Source of the DNA: Bdellovibrionales bacterium Ga0074137
GTDB lineage: Bacteria; Bdellovibrionota; Bdellovibrionia; Bdellovibrionales; JAMPXM01
Reading direction: 5' to 3'
Assembly: GCA_001464715.1 (NCBI GenBank)
Contig: LNDT01000031.1
Span: forward strand, 124,001 to 188,000
DNA length: 64,000 nucleotides
Shown: in pieces, positions 1 through 8,450 of the stretch
Layout of the letters: the number at the start of each line of letters is the position of its first letter
How positions within the stretch are numbered: position 1 is the stretch's first letter
Position numbers and translations under genes: made by a program
Notes under the pieces: generated by a model
Database searches by the model: none
Seen by the model: only the letters and a program-made list of their open reading frames with translations
What the model was told of the DNA's origin: nothing

Positions 1-639
1 CACGAGGTCTTCTCGCAGGGTGGGCGCATCCTTGAACACATGAACGTTATAGCCGAGCTTTTTTGCAATGTCGGTATTCTTAGAAAGATCGTCGATAAAA
101 ATCGCGCGCTCCGGCACGACATAATGGCGCTCGGAGAGAAGTCGAAAAAAAGCTGGGTCCGGCTTGATTAGACGCTCCTCGCCGGAAATTAGGCGTGCAT
201 CAAACTTGTTCAAAGATGGAAATCGAGCTTGCGCGACCTTAAAGGTGTCAGGTGCCCAGTTGCTCAAGGCCAACACACCTTCTAGGCCTCCCGCTTCTCG
301 AAGGCTCACGACTTCATCAAAAATAGTAACGCTTTCGTGCAAAACACCTCGAAGCATCGTGGGCCATTCGTTCCGCCAGGCCTGAAGCCACTCTCTCCAC
401 TCGGGATGCTCTAAACTGCGTTGATCAATGGCGGTTTGGAAAGGAAGTCCTGCATCCATTTGCGAGTTCCACTCGCTGGTCGCGATTTGCGCCAAGAAAT
501 GGTCGACCTTGATCGGGTCGAACCCACCTCGACCATAGACGGATCTGGGATCCCAATCGATCAGTACACCGCCCAGGTCGAAAATCACCCAATCGATTTT
601 GTGAATAACAATCTCTCCCAGCGAAAACAGGAAATTCAT
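1..639 (-). CDS. HAD-superfamily phosphatase, YihX-like (3' end cut by window)
   Basis: At least 213 residues read on the minus strand before the window edge. HAD motif I is FDLGGVLIDWDP near residue 20, the Lys of motif III lies in LIKPDPAFF, and motif IV is FIDD. The DLGG form and the overall spacing resemble E. coli YihX, a soluble sugar-phosphate phosphatase with an inserted helical cap. The real C-terminus lies beyond base 1. The ATG at 639 is preceded by AGGACC. The start is divergent from the protease gene at 689, with only about 50 bp between. The substrate cannot be told from sequence. Confidence 0.85.
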   Translation of the reverse strand, partial: MNFLFSLGEIVIHKIDWVIFDLGGVLIDWDPRSVYGRGGFDPIKVDHFLAQIATSEWNSQMDAGLPFQTAIDQRSLEHPEWREWLQAWRNEWPTMLRGVLHESVTIFDEVVSLREAGGLEGVLALSNWAPDTFKVAQARFPSLNKFDARLISGEERLIKPDPAFFRLLSERHYVVPERAIFIDDLSKNTDIAKKLGYNVHVFKDAPTLREDLV

Positions 640-688
640 AGGTCCTGTCGGTTCAATGCTCCCACGACTTATTCCGATACATCAAGAG

Positions 689-2560
689 ATGTCGAAGACG
701 TTTTTCGCTCCTATTTTCAGAGTAGGCCTCGGCCTAATTTCTCTTTTTGCTGTCGTCACAGCTTCGCCCTCGAACGCCTCGACGACGCTTTCTCCGGATG
801 CCATTTTCAAGCGCTACAAATCGGCCGTGGTCCGAATTGAAGTTTTACTTCATGGCGCTTCGCTCGGCGTCGGCAGCGGATTTTTCATCAACAAGACGGG
901 TGAAATCGCGACAAGTCTTCACGTGGTTCGCCCGTACCTCGTTCATCCCGAAACAGAAATACGAATCAAACTCGCCTCGGGCCAACAATTTCAGGCACCG
1001 AAAATCGGAGGCTGCGGCGACGTACGAGGTATCGATCTTTGCCTCTTGAAAATCGAACACAGACCCACGGCCTACCTTGAGCTGAACGCTGTGGAAGTGA
1101 CACCCGGAGAATCCATCGTCGCGATCGGTCATCCTCGCGGACTCGATTTTTCAATTTCAACAGGCATTGTGAGTGCTCTTCGGACCCACCCCTCAGGCTG
1201 GCGCGAAGTTCAAATCGATGCGGCCATCAGCCCCGGAAACAGCGGTGGACCGATTATAAATCCGTCGGGCCAAGTGATCGGCGTCGTCTACCAATTCGAG
1301 CGCGATGGGCAAAATCTAAACTTCGGGATCCTCGCGCCAGAGATGCTGGGCCTAAAAGACTTAGGCCTTCCTTTCTTGAGCATCGTCGACGCGAGAAAAG
1401 ATTTTTTAACTCGTTCCGCTCAAAGTGCGCAAAAAGCTGTGGAAAGATCCGTCGAACCAGCCATCGAAAGTTTTTCTAATCCTGCAAAACGTCCGACGGG
1501 TTTTAAGTGGATGCGAGCTCACTTCTCTGAAACTTCATTTCTCATGCTGCTTCCAGAAATTTTTCCATCGTGCGAAAGATCCGACGAAAATTCGAATGCG
1601 ACGTCGACCACCTGTACCTCGAATGGTGGCGATATCGTTGTTACACTTCAAAAAAGAACTCGCAGTTCAAAGAAACCGATGGCGTCTTTTCATCGGCGAC
1701 GCTTGGTCGAACCTCGCCCACTGACTTTGGTGGATCGGCTCGAATCTGAAGGTCGCTGGAATGAGAACTCAAAAAACCGAAGTGCCTTCTATTCGCGACC
1801 TCAGCTGGCCGACTGCATTGATCTAAAAAAGCAGACAACCTCCACAGCGACAACACGGTCGACACCGAAGTTTAGAAAAAGTGGCTTCTTTGAAAGAGCC
1901 TCCGCAATTTGCGGTTTTGAGACAGAAAACGATTCCGAGGCGGGCGCGATTTCAAGTAGCCAATGGATCGAAGTCGGAAACGATTTCTACGGTCTAAATA
2001 TTTGGACCACAGACCCAGGTCGCCTGCCGCTGATTCGAAGCCTCCTTCATCTTATCTCAACGTCCGCAGGAAGCATGAGTGATGATCTTGACGTCCCCTA
2101 CCGAGCGAATCTTCGCGCCGGCCTTCAACGAGTCAGCCCGCCGGGGCGCCCCGCCATCGCTGGGGCCGATCGAATTGATACCTACAAAGACGATCTCTCC
2201 ACCGTGACAATCGTAAAAACCTCGGCGGTTCCCCCTTCACAAATGTACCGAAGTTTTCAAAAATGGGTTTACGACACCAGTCGTTTGCACTCGAAAACAT
2301 TACCAGTCTTGAATGCCCGAGGTTTTGAATCCATCGAAGTTTCAAAACACCCCAGCCGCACCGGAGCATGGCTCATTTCAAAAAAATCGATTCTCATGAT
2401 GACAGCCATCTTCGAGCCAAAGGCTTCGTGGGTCATTTACGAAATCCAGCCCCTACAATCTGCCGTCGGGCCTGGTGGACGCGAACCGTCCATGGACTCT
2501 ATTGAGACTCAAATGCAGAAATTTCGAAACTGGACGCAGGACTTCGAAACCCATAACTGA
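689..2560 (+). CDS. Exported trypsin-like serine protease (S1C/HtrA-like) with long C-terminal region
   Basis: 623 residues. A signal peptide (VGLGLISLFAVVTAS, cleavage near residue 30) is followed by a chymotrypsin-fold domain. The visible triad is His78 (ATSLHVV), Asp116 (GIDLCLLKI) and Ser185 (SPGNSGGPII), as in DegP/DegQ. No PDZ domain is recognisable. Instead there are about 400 residues I do not recognise, containing several Cys and Ser/Thr-rich stretches. I chose the ATG at 689 because the signal peptide then begins properly; an in-frame ATG at 656 lacks any ribosome site. It probably acts in the periplasm on unfolded or specific proteins. The family call is firm; the role of the C-terminal part is unknown. 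Confidence 0.88.
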   Translation: MSKTFFAPIFRVGLGLISLFAVVTASPSNASTTLSPDAIFKRYKSAVVRIEVLLHGASLGVGSGFFINKTGEIATSLHVVRPYLVHPETEIRIKLASGQQFQAPKIGGCGDVRGIDLCLLKIEHRPTAYLELNAVEVTPGESIVAIGHPRGLDFSISTGIVSALRTHPSGWREVQIDAAISPGNSGGPIINPSGQVIGVVYQFERDGQNLNFGILAPEMLGLKDLGLPFLSIVDARKDFLTRSAQSAQKAVERSVEPAIESFSNPAKRPTGFKWMRAHFSETSFLMLLPEIFPSCERSDENSNATSTTCTSNGGDIVVTLQKRTRSSKKPMASFHRRRLVEPRPLTLVDRLESEGRWNENSKNRSAFYSRPQLADCIDLKKQTTSTATTRSTPKFRKSGFFERASAICGFETENDSEAGAISSSQWIEVGNDFYGLNIWTTDPGRLPLIRSLLHLISTSAGSMSDDLDVPYRANLRAGLQRVSPPGRPAIAGADRIDTYKDDLSTVTIVKTSAVPPSQMYRSFQKWVYDTSRLHSKTLPVLNARGFESIEVSKHPSRTGAWLISKKSILMMTAIFEPKASWVIYEIQPLQSAVGPGGREPSMDSIETQMQKFRNWTQDFETHN

Positions 2561-2627
2561 ACCGCAGGCCTCGTAAAAATCACAAACTCGGAAGGCCTAC
2601 TTACGCCTCGTTTGCGAATAGGCCGAA

Positions 2628-2654
2628 AATCTTGGCGCAGCCTTTGCCAAGATT
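2628..2654 (+). promoter_or_regulatory. 9-bp inverted repeat just upstream of the 2665 start
   Basis: Arms AATCTTGGC (2628-2636) and GCCAAGATT (2646-2654) are perfect and 9 nt apart. The right arm ends 10 nt before the ATG at 2665. No T-run follows, so it is not a classical terminator of the protease gene. It could hinder ribosome access to the next gene. Confidence 0.5.
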
Positions 2655-2664
2655 ATGGACCACT

Positions 2665-3168
2665 ATGATGAGACTGTCTTTGTGCTTCATTCTGATGGCG
2701 GTTTTTGCAACCTCTGAGGCTCTTGCCGTTGATCGCTGCGCTCTTATTTTTGACTCCAATGACCTATTTCCAAGTGTTCAAGAACTCCGCGGCCATCTTG
2801 CTTCCAATCCTGACGAGCGCGCTTGGCGGCAGCTCAATCGGCGCCTCGATAGACTCTATGTGACTGTCGAGAGAACTGACTTTTTGAAAACGGCCACCGA
2901 AGTTGCTTTGGCATCAACCGCTCTTCGTATCATCGAACTTCAAAGAGAGCTCGAGTCGCCGGCTGGTTCGACCTCTGGTTCGACTTCTGGGCTTCGCGAC
3001 GTGTTTGCCGATTCACAGCAAGACACTTTGCAAGACGTGAAAGGTTTGATCTTCGCCGAGCTTCGCTCACGCGGACGACTCAAAGAGATGCTCAGCGCGC
3101 TTGAAATGGAACGCGAACTACTTGTTCAGTTCGGACTTCGCCAAACCGACCCCGGCCAGCGAAAGTAA
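2665..3168 (+). CDS. Small exported protein of unknown function
   Basis: 167 residues beginning MMRLSLCFILMAVF with a clear signal peptide ending near EALA. The mature part is charged and helical (NRRLDRLYVTVERTDFLK) with a short duplicated Ser/Gly/Thr segment (STSGSTSGL) near residue 120. I do not recognise a family. A TTG at 2632 would add 11 residues but would put the hydrophobic core too far in, so ATG 2665 is preferred. Its last 51 bp overlap the 3' end of the opposing ankyrin gene. Confidence 0.6.
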   Translation: MMRLSLCFILMAVFATSEALAVDRCALIFDSNDLFPSVQELRGHLASNPDERAWRQLNRRLDRLYVTVERTDFLKTATEVALASTALRIIELQRELESPAGSTSGSTSGLRDVFADSQQDTLQDVKGLIFAELRSRGRLKEMLSALEMERELLVQFGLRQTDPGQRK

Positions 3169-3561
3169 CGGTTTGATTTCCGCTGTCGCGATATCGACAG
3201 GGCGCTGGCCATCGATCGCTCTTAAAAATGGGTCGGCACCAGATTCCATCAGAGCCTTCACTGAAGCCGATAAGTCTCGGCTCACGGCGTGATGAAGAGC
3301 CGACCAACCTTTTCGGTCAGTATCGATGATTTCAACTCCGCGAGATAAAAGAAGCGGCAACCATTCGACAACTTCATGATCCCTCAGGGCTTTGCAGAGC
3401 AGAACCAAAGCTCCATCACCACTCTCCGTAGGCGCATTTAGCCTTGCACCTTGGTTCAGCAGTGCTTCAGCGCGAGACTTATCGTGAGCCAGAATCGCGT
3501 GGTGAATGGGACGATATCCGTCGCAGTCAAAATCATTGAGCTCGTCGCGAGATTCAGTCAT
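3118..3561 (-). CDS. Ankyrin-repeat protein
   Basis: 147 residues without a signal peptide. Three ankyrin-like units are visible: YRPIHHAILAHDKSRAEALL, a middle degenerate one, and GWSALHHAVSRDLSASVKAL followed by MESGADPFLRAIDGQRPVD. Ankyrin repeats mediate protein-protein contact, so it may be a cytoplasmic adaptor. It lies 25 bp downstream of truC on the same strand and could be the last gene of the operon that starts at 10116. Its 3' end overlaps the convergent gene above by 51 bp. Confidence 0.8.
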   Translation of the reverse strand: MTESRDELNDFDCDGYRPIHHAILAHDKSRAEALLNQGARLNAPTESGDGALVLLCKALRDHEVVEWLPLLLSRGVEIIDTDRKGWSALHHAVSRDLSASVKALMESGADPFLRAIDGQRPVDIATAEIKPLLSLAGVGLAKSELNK

Positions 3562-3586
3562 AGATCCTCCGGAACAAAATCGTCGT

Positions 3587-4360
3587 TTAAAACTTCACAC
3601 TCAGGCCCAGACGTTCGGTGGCATGCTTCCACCGCTCAGTGAACGGCGCCGCAAAATGATAATCGACATCTTTGTAGGTAAAACTCAAATCCGAAGCGCG
3701 CAACCACAAACCGGGTAGACCCATTGTCTCACGAAAAAATCGGCTGTGATGTGAATCGCCGTGCTCGCGATCACCAATAATCGGATGATGAGACCTTGCG
3801 AAGTGGCGCCGCAACTGATGCCAACGTCCCGTCTCAGGCCGCGCCTCGACCAAAGAGTACCTCGCTGTCGGATACCGTTTACCGACCGCGTGCGGAAGCT
3901 CAACGCGGGCCAAAGTTCGGTACACGGTCACAGCGTCCACCAAACTATTATTTGAATCGCGCTCGAGTGGCATATCGATGCGCCCTTCATCCTCGGTCCA
4001 TCCACGGCAGATCGCATGATAGACTTTCCGAACACTTCCTTGCTTAGCCTCGTGTTGAAATTCTCGCTGCAGGTGGCCTGCGATTTTTCCCTCGAAGGCC
4101 ATCACCAAAACGCCTTCGGTCGCAACATCAAGACGATGCACGGGATATAGGTACTTCTCGATCTGCCGTCGCAATGTCCAGAGCACCGTCATTTCACGAG
4201 CGACACGTCGACGGGCCATTTCCGGTTGATGCACATGAAGTCCGGGCGGCTTGTGAATTACGACGAAGTCATCGTTTTGAAACAAAATCTGAAGCTCGTG
4301 AATTTTCGGTGGCGATTCATGATCTTCACCGCTCAAAACACTACCCGAGGTGGAATCCAT
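3587..4360 (-). CDS. truC: tRNA pseudouridine synthase C (TruC-type, RluA family)
   Basis: 257 residues, close to the E. coli TruC length. The catalytic Asp78 sits in HRLDVATEGVL. GRWHQLRRHFA and HPIIGDREHGD follow in the order and spacing of TruC, which makes pseudouridine at U65 of tRNAs. No S4 domain is present, as expected for TruC. ATG 4360 is chosen because GAGGGGAAG precedes it at good spacing; a longer reading to 4450 would overlap selO by 110 bp. With this start the overlap with selO is 20 bp, consistent with translational coupling. Confidence 0.9.
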   Translation of the reverse strand: MDSTSGSVLSGEDHESPPKIHELQILFQNDDFVVIHKPPGLHVHQPEMARRRVAREMTVLWTLRRQIEKYLYPVHRLDVATEGVLVMAFEGKIAGHLQREFQHEAKQGSVRKVYHAICRGWTEDEGRIDMPLERDSNNSLVDAVTVYRTLARVELPHAVGKRYPTARYSLVEARPETGRWHQLRRHFARSHHPIIGDREHGDSHHSRFFRETMGLPGLWLRASDLSFTYKDVDYHFAAPFTERWKHATERLGLSVKF

Positions 4361-5795
4361 AAATTCTTCCCCTCTTACGTAAATTTTCGATTTTAGAATG
4401 GAACAGCGACCAATCATCGCTCTTATCGATGGCCGACCAAATCTTTTCAACCTCGTCGATCAGCAAAGATGGCGGTTGAAACCGGGTTCGCTCGATTTCT
4501 TTTAGAATTGACGGTGCTTCCGCAGCGACCGAAATCCATCCCTCTCGAAACCCCAATTCAAGAGCCATTTGCAGGGGCGCTTCCGTTGGCAAAAGAGGCG
4601 TAGTCTTTGTGCCTCCGAACCAATCGGCAAAGAATTTTTCGAAGTGGCACTTCGTTTCCCGCAAATGCGAGAAGACCGCCGTAAAAACCGTCTCTGCCTG
4701 TTCGATCTTGTCTAGGTCAGCGACCAATCCGAGCCGTTGAAAAAACGATTCCAATAAAACCTTTCGAAAAATTCCTGGAAACTTCTCGAGTCTTTCAACA
4801 AATCCAGCTTGCCAAGATTCACGGTCGAGAGACTCGGCTGGCGACATCGCGAAAAGCGCCCGCGCCAGCTGATCAAGATTCCAATAAACGGCCTCAGGTT
4901 GCCGCGCGTAAGAATAAAGGCCCTCGTGATCAAAGTAAGCTGCTGTGAACGATGGATCGTAATATGGAAGAAATCGCCATGGCCCGTAGTCGAAACTTTC
5001 TCCGGTGATATTCATATTGTCCGTATTCAAAACACCGTGAACAAAACCCGCCATCATCCACTGCGCGCACATTCGCGCCGAACGCTCGATGACCAGCTCT
5101 AAGAACTGAACCGTTCGTTCACGTAAGTCGCTCGAAAATTCCGGTTCTGGCCAGTAGGTTTGAAGGGAATAGTCGAGAAGTTTTCGAATATTGTCAGACT
5201 CACCAAGAGCTGCGAACCTCTGAAATGTTCCAAACCGAATATGGCCGTGCGAGAGTCGAGTCAGAACGGCCGCACGCGTGGGCGAGGGTTCATCATTTCG
5301 CTCGAGAGCTTCTCCGGTTTCAAAAAAACAAAAAGTCTTTGATGTCCTCACCCCAAGTGACTCAAGCATTTCTGTCGCCAATGCCTCGCGAACGGCCCCT
5401 TTGAGAGTGAGACGGCCATCGCCCGCTCGAGAGTAGGGCGTTTGACCGCTTCCCTTTGTGCCAAAATCTAAGCAGCGATGATCAACGGGATCCTCACATT
5501 GTGCGAATAAAAAACCTCGGCCATCGCCCAAGTTCGGATTGTAGTGGCGAAACTGGTGGCCGTGATAACGCATCGCCAGAGGTTGAGGTTGCGCTCCCGG
5601 AAGAGACACGAACTTCGCAAAGTGCTGTTCGCGTTCACCGGCTGACAAATCACCAAGTCCAAGGCGCTGAGCCCAGCGCTGGTTCCAAAATCTCAGCTGA
5701 AGTTTCGGAAACGACGCAGGCCCTACGGCGTCCGAGAATCCCGGAGGGAGCATTGAGTAATCTGTTCGAGGAAGAAAGCTCTCGGCCACTGGCAT
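4341..5795 (-). CDS. selO: Protein adenylyltransferase SelO (YdiU/UPF0061)
   Basis: 484 residues, the usual bacterial SelO length. Typical motifs are present: RYHGHQFRHYNPNLGDGRG, KGSGQTPYSRAGDGRLTL, and MAGFVHGVLNTDNMNITG followed by FDYGPWRFLPYYDP. SelO is a pseudokinase-fold enzyme that transfers AMP from ATP to Ser/Thr/Tyr residues, linked to redox homeostasis. The Asp of NTDNMN and of FDYGP are the metal-binding positions. GAGGAAGG precedes ATG 5795, so that start is preferred over an upstream TTG at 5831. The C-terminal selenocysteine of eukaryotic SelO is absent. It lies 39 bp downstream of the FHA/AgmX gene. Confidence 0.93.
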   Translation of the reverse strand: MPVAESFLPRTDYSMLPPGFSDAVGPASFPKLQLRFWNQRWAQRLGLGDLSAGEREQHFAKFVSLPGAQPQPLAMRYHGHQFRHYNPNLGDGRGFLFAQCEDPVDHRCLDFGTKGSGQTPYSRAGDGRLTLKGAVREALATEMLESLGVRTSKTFCFFETGEALERNDEPSPTRAAVLTRLSHGHIRFGTFQRFAALGESDNIRKLLDYSLQTYWPEPEFSSDLRERTVQFLELVIERSARMCAQWMMAGFVHGVLNTDNMNITGESFDYGPWRFLPYYDPSFTAAYFDHEGLYSYARQPEAVYWNLDQLARALFAMSPAESLDRESWQAGFVERLEKFPGIFRKVLLESFFQRLGLVADLDKIEQAETVFTAVFSHLRETKCHFEKFFADWFGGTKTTPLLPTEAPLQMALELGFREGWISVAAEAPSILKEIERTRFQPPSLLIDEVEKIWSAIDKSDDWSLFHSKIENLRKRGRIYGFHLG

Positions 5796-5834
5796 CGCAC
5801 CTTCCTCGCGCGGAAGGTCGAGAGCTGTCAAATT

Positions 5835-7343
5835 CTAATCAAGAGCTTTGAACAAGAAGGGATAACTCACCCGTACCTGCGTTCCACCTTTGGGAAGAGG
5901 GAACTTCCAACCGGCGAGGCGACGAAGTACGCAGCCCTCAACCAAGTTGCTCTTCAAAGTCGATGTATCGATCTTCGGTTCCATAACTCCACCAGAAGCA
6001 TCGATCGTGAATTTCACGAGCAGTTTTCCGTAGAGGTCTGGATTCGAACTCAGCTGCCGCTCATAGCAGTAACGGATTTGACCAAGGTTGCGTCGAATCA
6101 CGTCCGCAATGACGTCGCGGTCAAGTCCGCCTTCGATCACTGTCTCTTCATCAACCATTGCGACATCGCCGGTGCCAACAGTTCCGCCCGCAAGACCAGT
6201 TCCATCGCGAACGCCCGTTGCGCCGCCACCTTTACCTTTGGTCGCAATTCCACCCAGGCGATAAGAATCGCCCGCGGTCGCGGCTGCTCCACCACCACCG
6301 GTGGTGCTTGTGCCGTTGCTAAAGAAAGCTCGTCCGGCACTCTTATTATCGGCGGACGTCCCTTGAGCCGCGATCATGATCCCGTTCTTGTTGGCTCTCT
6401 TGGCAATTTTACCGACCAAAGAGGAAAGTCCTGAATTTCGAATCGACGTTAGAGCTGCTGTGGCCTTTTCGGACTTCATCGGAGCCATTGACTGATCAGG
6501 CTGCGAAACCGCAGTTTGATTTGTGTTCGCGGCATCCGGCGATCCACCTGCGCGAAGTTTAGCCGTTTGTGTGACCTTCTTTGACTCGACACGCTTTTTC
6601 TTGATCGCATCGGCGTTGAAGATCATATCCATCGACTTCTGATCAAGTGCCACTTCAGGATTCTCCGACGGCTTCGGAATCAAAAACGCAAATGCCAGAA
6701 GCAAAAGCATCAAAGCCAAAGAAGCCCCGATCGCACGCTTCATGTCTTTGTCGACAGCAAAGCTCTCAACCGCCGCGATTTCTTGCGCAGAAACCAGACG
6801 TTGGCGAATTATTTTTTTACCAACTGCAGTCTCAACCCACTCGCCGCCCGGAGGCGAGGCAAAGCTTGCACGCTGCTCGCCATCTAAGAAAGCAAAAGAT
6901 TGCCCAGCTTGAAGAACGTTCGTCGTAAGTACTTTTCCCTTGTCCGACCAAACGACAACTTGGTGAAGAGTCAGCGGCCCACTTGAAACGCTTTTCGAAT
7001 CTTTAAAAAGATGCTCGGGACGATTTTTTGAAACAAGCTGAATTCGGTGCTGACCAATCTGAATCACGATCGGGTCTGACGCCGATTCCTGAAGTACAGA
7101 TTCAATCACCTCCACATTATTCACGGTGACTGCAGCACCATCCACCGCGAGACTTCGCACAACCCAGTTCGGAGCTTGGTATTGAAGAACAGCGTGGCAA
7201 CCCATGATGCCATCACCACCGATGCGAAGATCTGCCTCGGGCGACGAGCCTATGACGAAGAGCTTCGTTCGCGTCGTGACACGATGACGTCGCGACGACG
7301 AGCCTTCACGTTTAAATTCTAGAAAGAGATCGCGCTGACCCAT
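5835..7343 (-). CDS. FHA-domain TonB-like protein with AgmX/PglI C-terminal domain
   Basis: 502 residues. Residues 27-104 look like an FHA phosphothreonine-binding domain (LFVIGSSPEADLRI, then GCHAVLQ). One membrane span lies at about 206-222 (ASLALMLLLLAFAFLIP). A periplasmic linker rich in Ala/Gly/Thr follows to about residue 400. The C-terminus (DVIRRNLGQIRYCYERQL, then KLLVKFTIDASGGV) matches the TonB-like AgmX/PglI domain of myxobacteria. The predicted topology is cytoplasmic FHA, periplasmic TonB-like end. It sits 3 bp downstream of an ExbD gene with GAAGGAG before the ATG, so it probably receives force from the ExbB/ExbD motor. The partner in the outer envelope is unknown. Confidence 0.85.
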   Translation of the reverse strand: MGQRDLFLEFKREGSSSRRHRVTTRTKLFVIGSSPEADLRIGGDGIMGCHAVLQYQAPNWVVRSLAVDGAAVTVNNVEVIESVLQESASDPIVIQIGQHRIQLVSKNRPEHLFKDSKSVSSGPLTLHQVVVWSDKGKVLTTNVLQAGQSFAFLDGEQRASFASPPGGEWVETAVGKKIIRQRLVSAQEIAAVESFAVDKDMKRAIGASLALMLLLLAFAFLIPKPSENPEVALDQKSMDMIFNADAIKKKRVESKKVTQTAKLRAGGSPDAANTNQTAVSQPDQSMAPMKSEKATAALTSIRNSGLSSLVGKIAKRANKNGIMIAAQGTSADNKSAGRAFFSNGTSTTGGGGAAATAGDSYRLGGIATKGKGGGATGVRDGTGLAGGTVGTGDVAMVDEETVIEGGLDRDVIADVIRRNLGQIRYCYERQLSSNPDLYGKLLVKFTIDASGGVMEPKIDTSTLKSNLVEGCVLRRLAGWKFPLPKGGTQVRVSYPFLFKALD

Positions 7344-7346
7344 CTG

Positions 7347-7871
7347 CTACTCCTTCAACATCACTGCGATTTTAACGTCCGAGTAGCCAGCCATCATCGA
7401 TGTGTACATCACTTTTCGAAGCACATCGTAGGGCAGAGAGCGTTCGGCTTGCATGACGACTTTCCCGTCAAACTCAAGCTCGGTATTCTGGCTCGCGATC
7501 ATGCGCGTTTTTTTCGCCTGCTCGTCGAGCTCCGTGTAAAGAGCTCGGATGAATTGAGTATCATTCACATCCACATCGCCGACGGCGAGAACACCATCTT
7601 TGAGCTCGACGATTTTCTTTTCGTCGACAAAGATGCCTGTCTTTGAAACTACAAGCTTCAAGACATCGACCGGATCTTTCGTCGATGTCGAAGCCGGAAG
7701 TGTCAACTGATCACTGGGAGTGATCTGCACCGGGCTGGTCGAATAGCTTTTCAAAAGAAAGACGAGAAGAATGACAAACATATCCACCATCGACGTGATC
7801 TGAATCTTAAACGTCGAAGAGATTCGTTTATCAATATAGCGGCCCATACCGCGTCGGCGACCTAGAGCCAC
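7347..7871 (-). CDS. ExbD/TolR-family motor stator protein (second copy)
   Basis: 174 residues. The single N-terminal span is ITSMVDMFVILLVFLLKSY, with the conserved proton-carrying Asp in MVDMF. The remainder is a periplasmic ExbD-like domain. ExbD/TolR pairs with ExbB/TolQ and uses proton flow to move a TonB/TolA-type partner. GTG 7871 is preferred because GGGAGG stands 6-7 nt upstream; an internal ATG at 7847 lacks this. One base separates it from the other ExbD gene. Confidence 0.9.
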   Translation of the reverse strand: MALGRRRGMGRYIDKRISSTFKIQITSMVDMFVILLVFLLKSYSTSPVQITPSDQLTLPASTSTKDPVDVLKLVVSKTGIFVDEKKIVELKDGVLAVGDVDVNDTQFIRALYTELDEQAKKTRMIASQNTELEFDGKVVMQAERSLPYDVLRKVMYTSMMAGYSDVKIAVMLKE

Positions 7872-7872
7872 A

Positions 7873-8439
7873 TTAGCCTCCCGCTACATTTCCAAACACG
7901 ATGTCCGGAAAAAGCAGATTTGTTTCAATTGGTTTCCCGGTGGTCGCATCAGTGAAAGTTACTTTTACCGACTGCCCATTCTTTGCGCGCGTCGTGCGCA
8001 ACGTATCCATGACGCCGATAATTTCGGAAAGTGGAATCGCATCCGACGGATTCAATTCCATTCTAAAGACATCAGGGTAGTCCTTCTTGATCGCCATGAT
8101 TCGCTCGTGCAGACCATCAAGATCCGCCTCCGCGCTTCCTGCGGCCGATTTGATCGGCGCGACTTGATAGTCCTTCGAAGCTCCACGATCCAGAATATTG
8201 ATATTTACCGTTTTGTCTGGAGCCACCGATAACCGCATCTGCACGAGCTCTTTATTCTTCTCGTTCGCAGCCGCGACGGCCTTTTCGACAGCTTGCGGAA
8301 TCGGAGTATCGATGACCGTGATCTCAACAAACACGACACTCAACAACAGCATCGGAATGATCGCCACGATAATGTCGAGCATCGGTGCAAGATTGAGGTC
8401 GAATGTAGAATCGTCCAGCCTGGTCTTAAGTGATCTCAT
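7873..8439 (-). CDS. ExbD/TolR-family motor stator protein (first copy)
   Basis: 188 residues. The span LNLAPMLDIIVAIIPMLLL carries the conserved Asp in PMLD. The periplasmic part includes an acidic, Ala-rich stretch and ends with VFGNVAGG. It differs clearly from the downstream ExbD, so the two are not a recent duplication. AAGGG lies 8 nt before the ATG. Paired, non-identical ExbD/TolR proteins with one ExbB are also found in the myxobacterial Agl gliding motor. Confidence 0.9.
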   Translation of the reverse strand: MRSLKTRLDDSTFDLNLAPMLDIIVAIIPMLLLSVVFVEITVIDTPIPQAVEKAVAAANEKNKELVQMRLSVAPDKTVNINILDRGASKDYQVAPIKSAAGSAEADLDGLHERIMAIKKDYPDVFRMELNPSDAIPLSEIIGVMDTLRTTRAKNGQSVKVTFTDATTGKPIETNLLFPDIVFGNVAGG

Positions 8440-8450
8440 TGAAACATCCC

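Noticed and set aside
421-840. Plus-strand frame of 139 codons overlapping the HAD gene and the protease start
   Set aside because: It has no ribosome site and lies antisense to a clear HAD phosphatase and in another frame of the protease.
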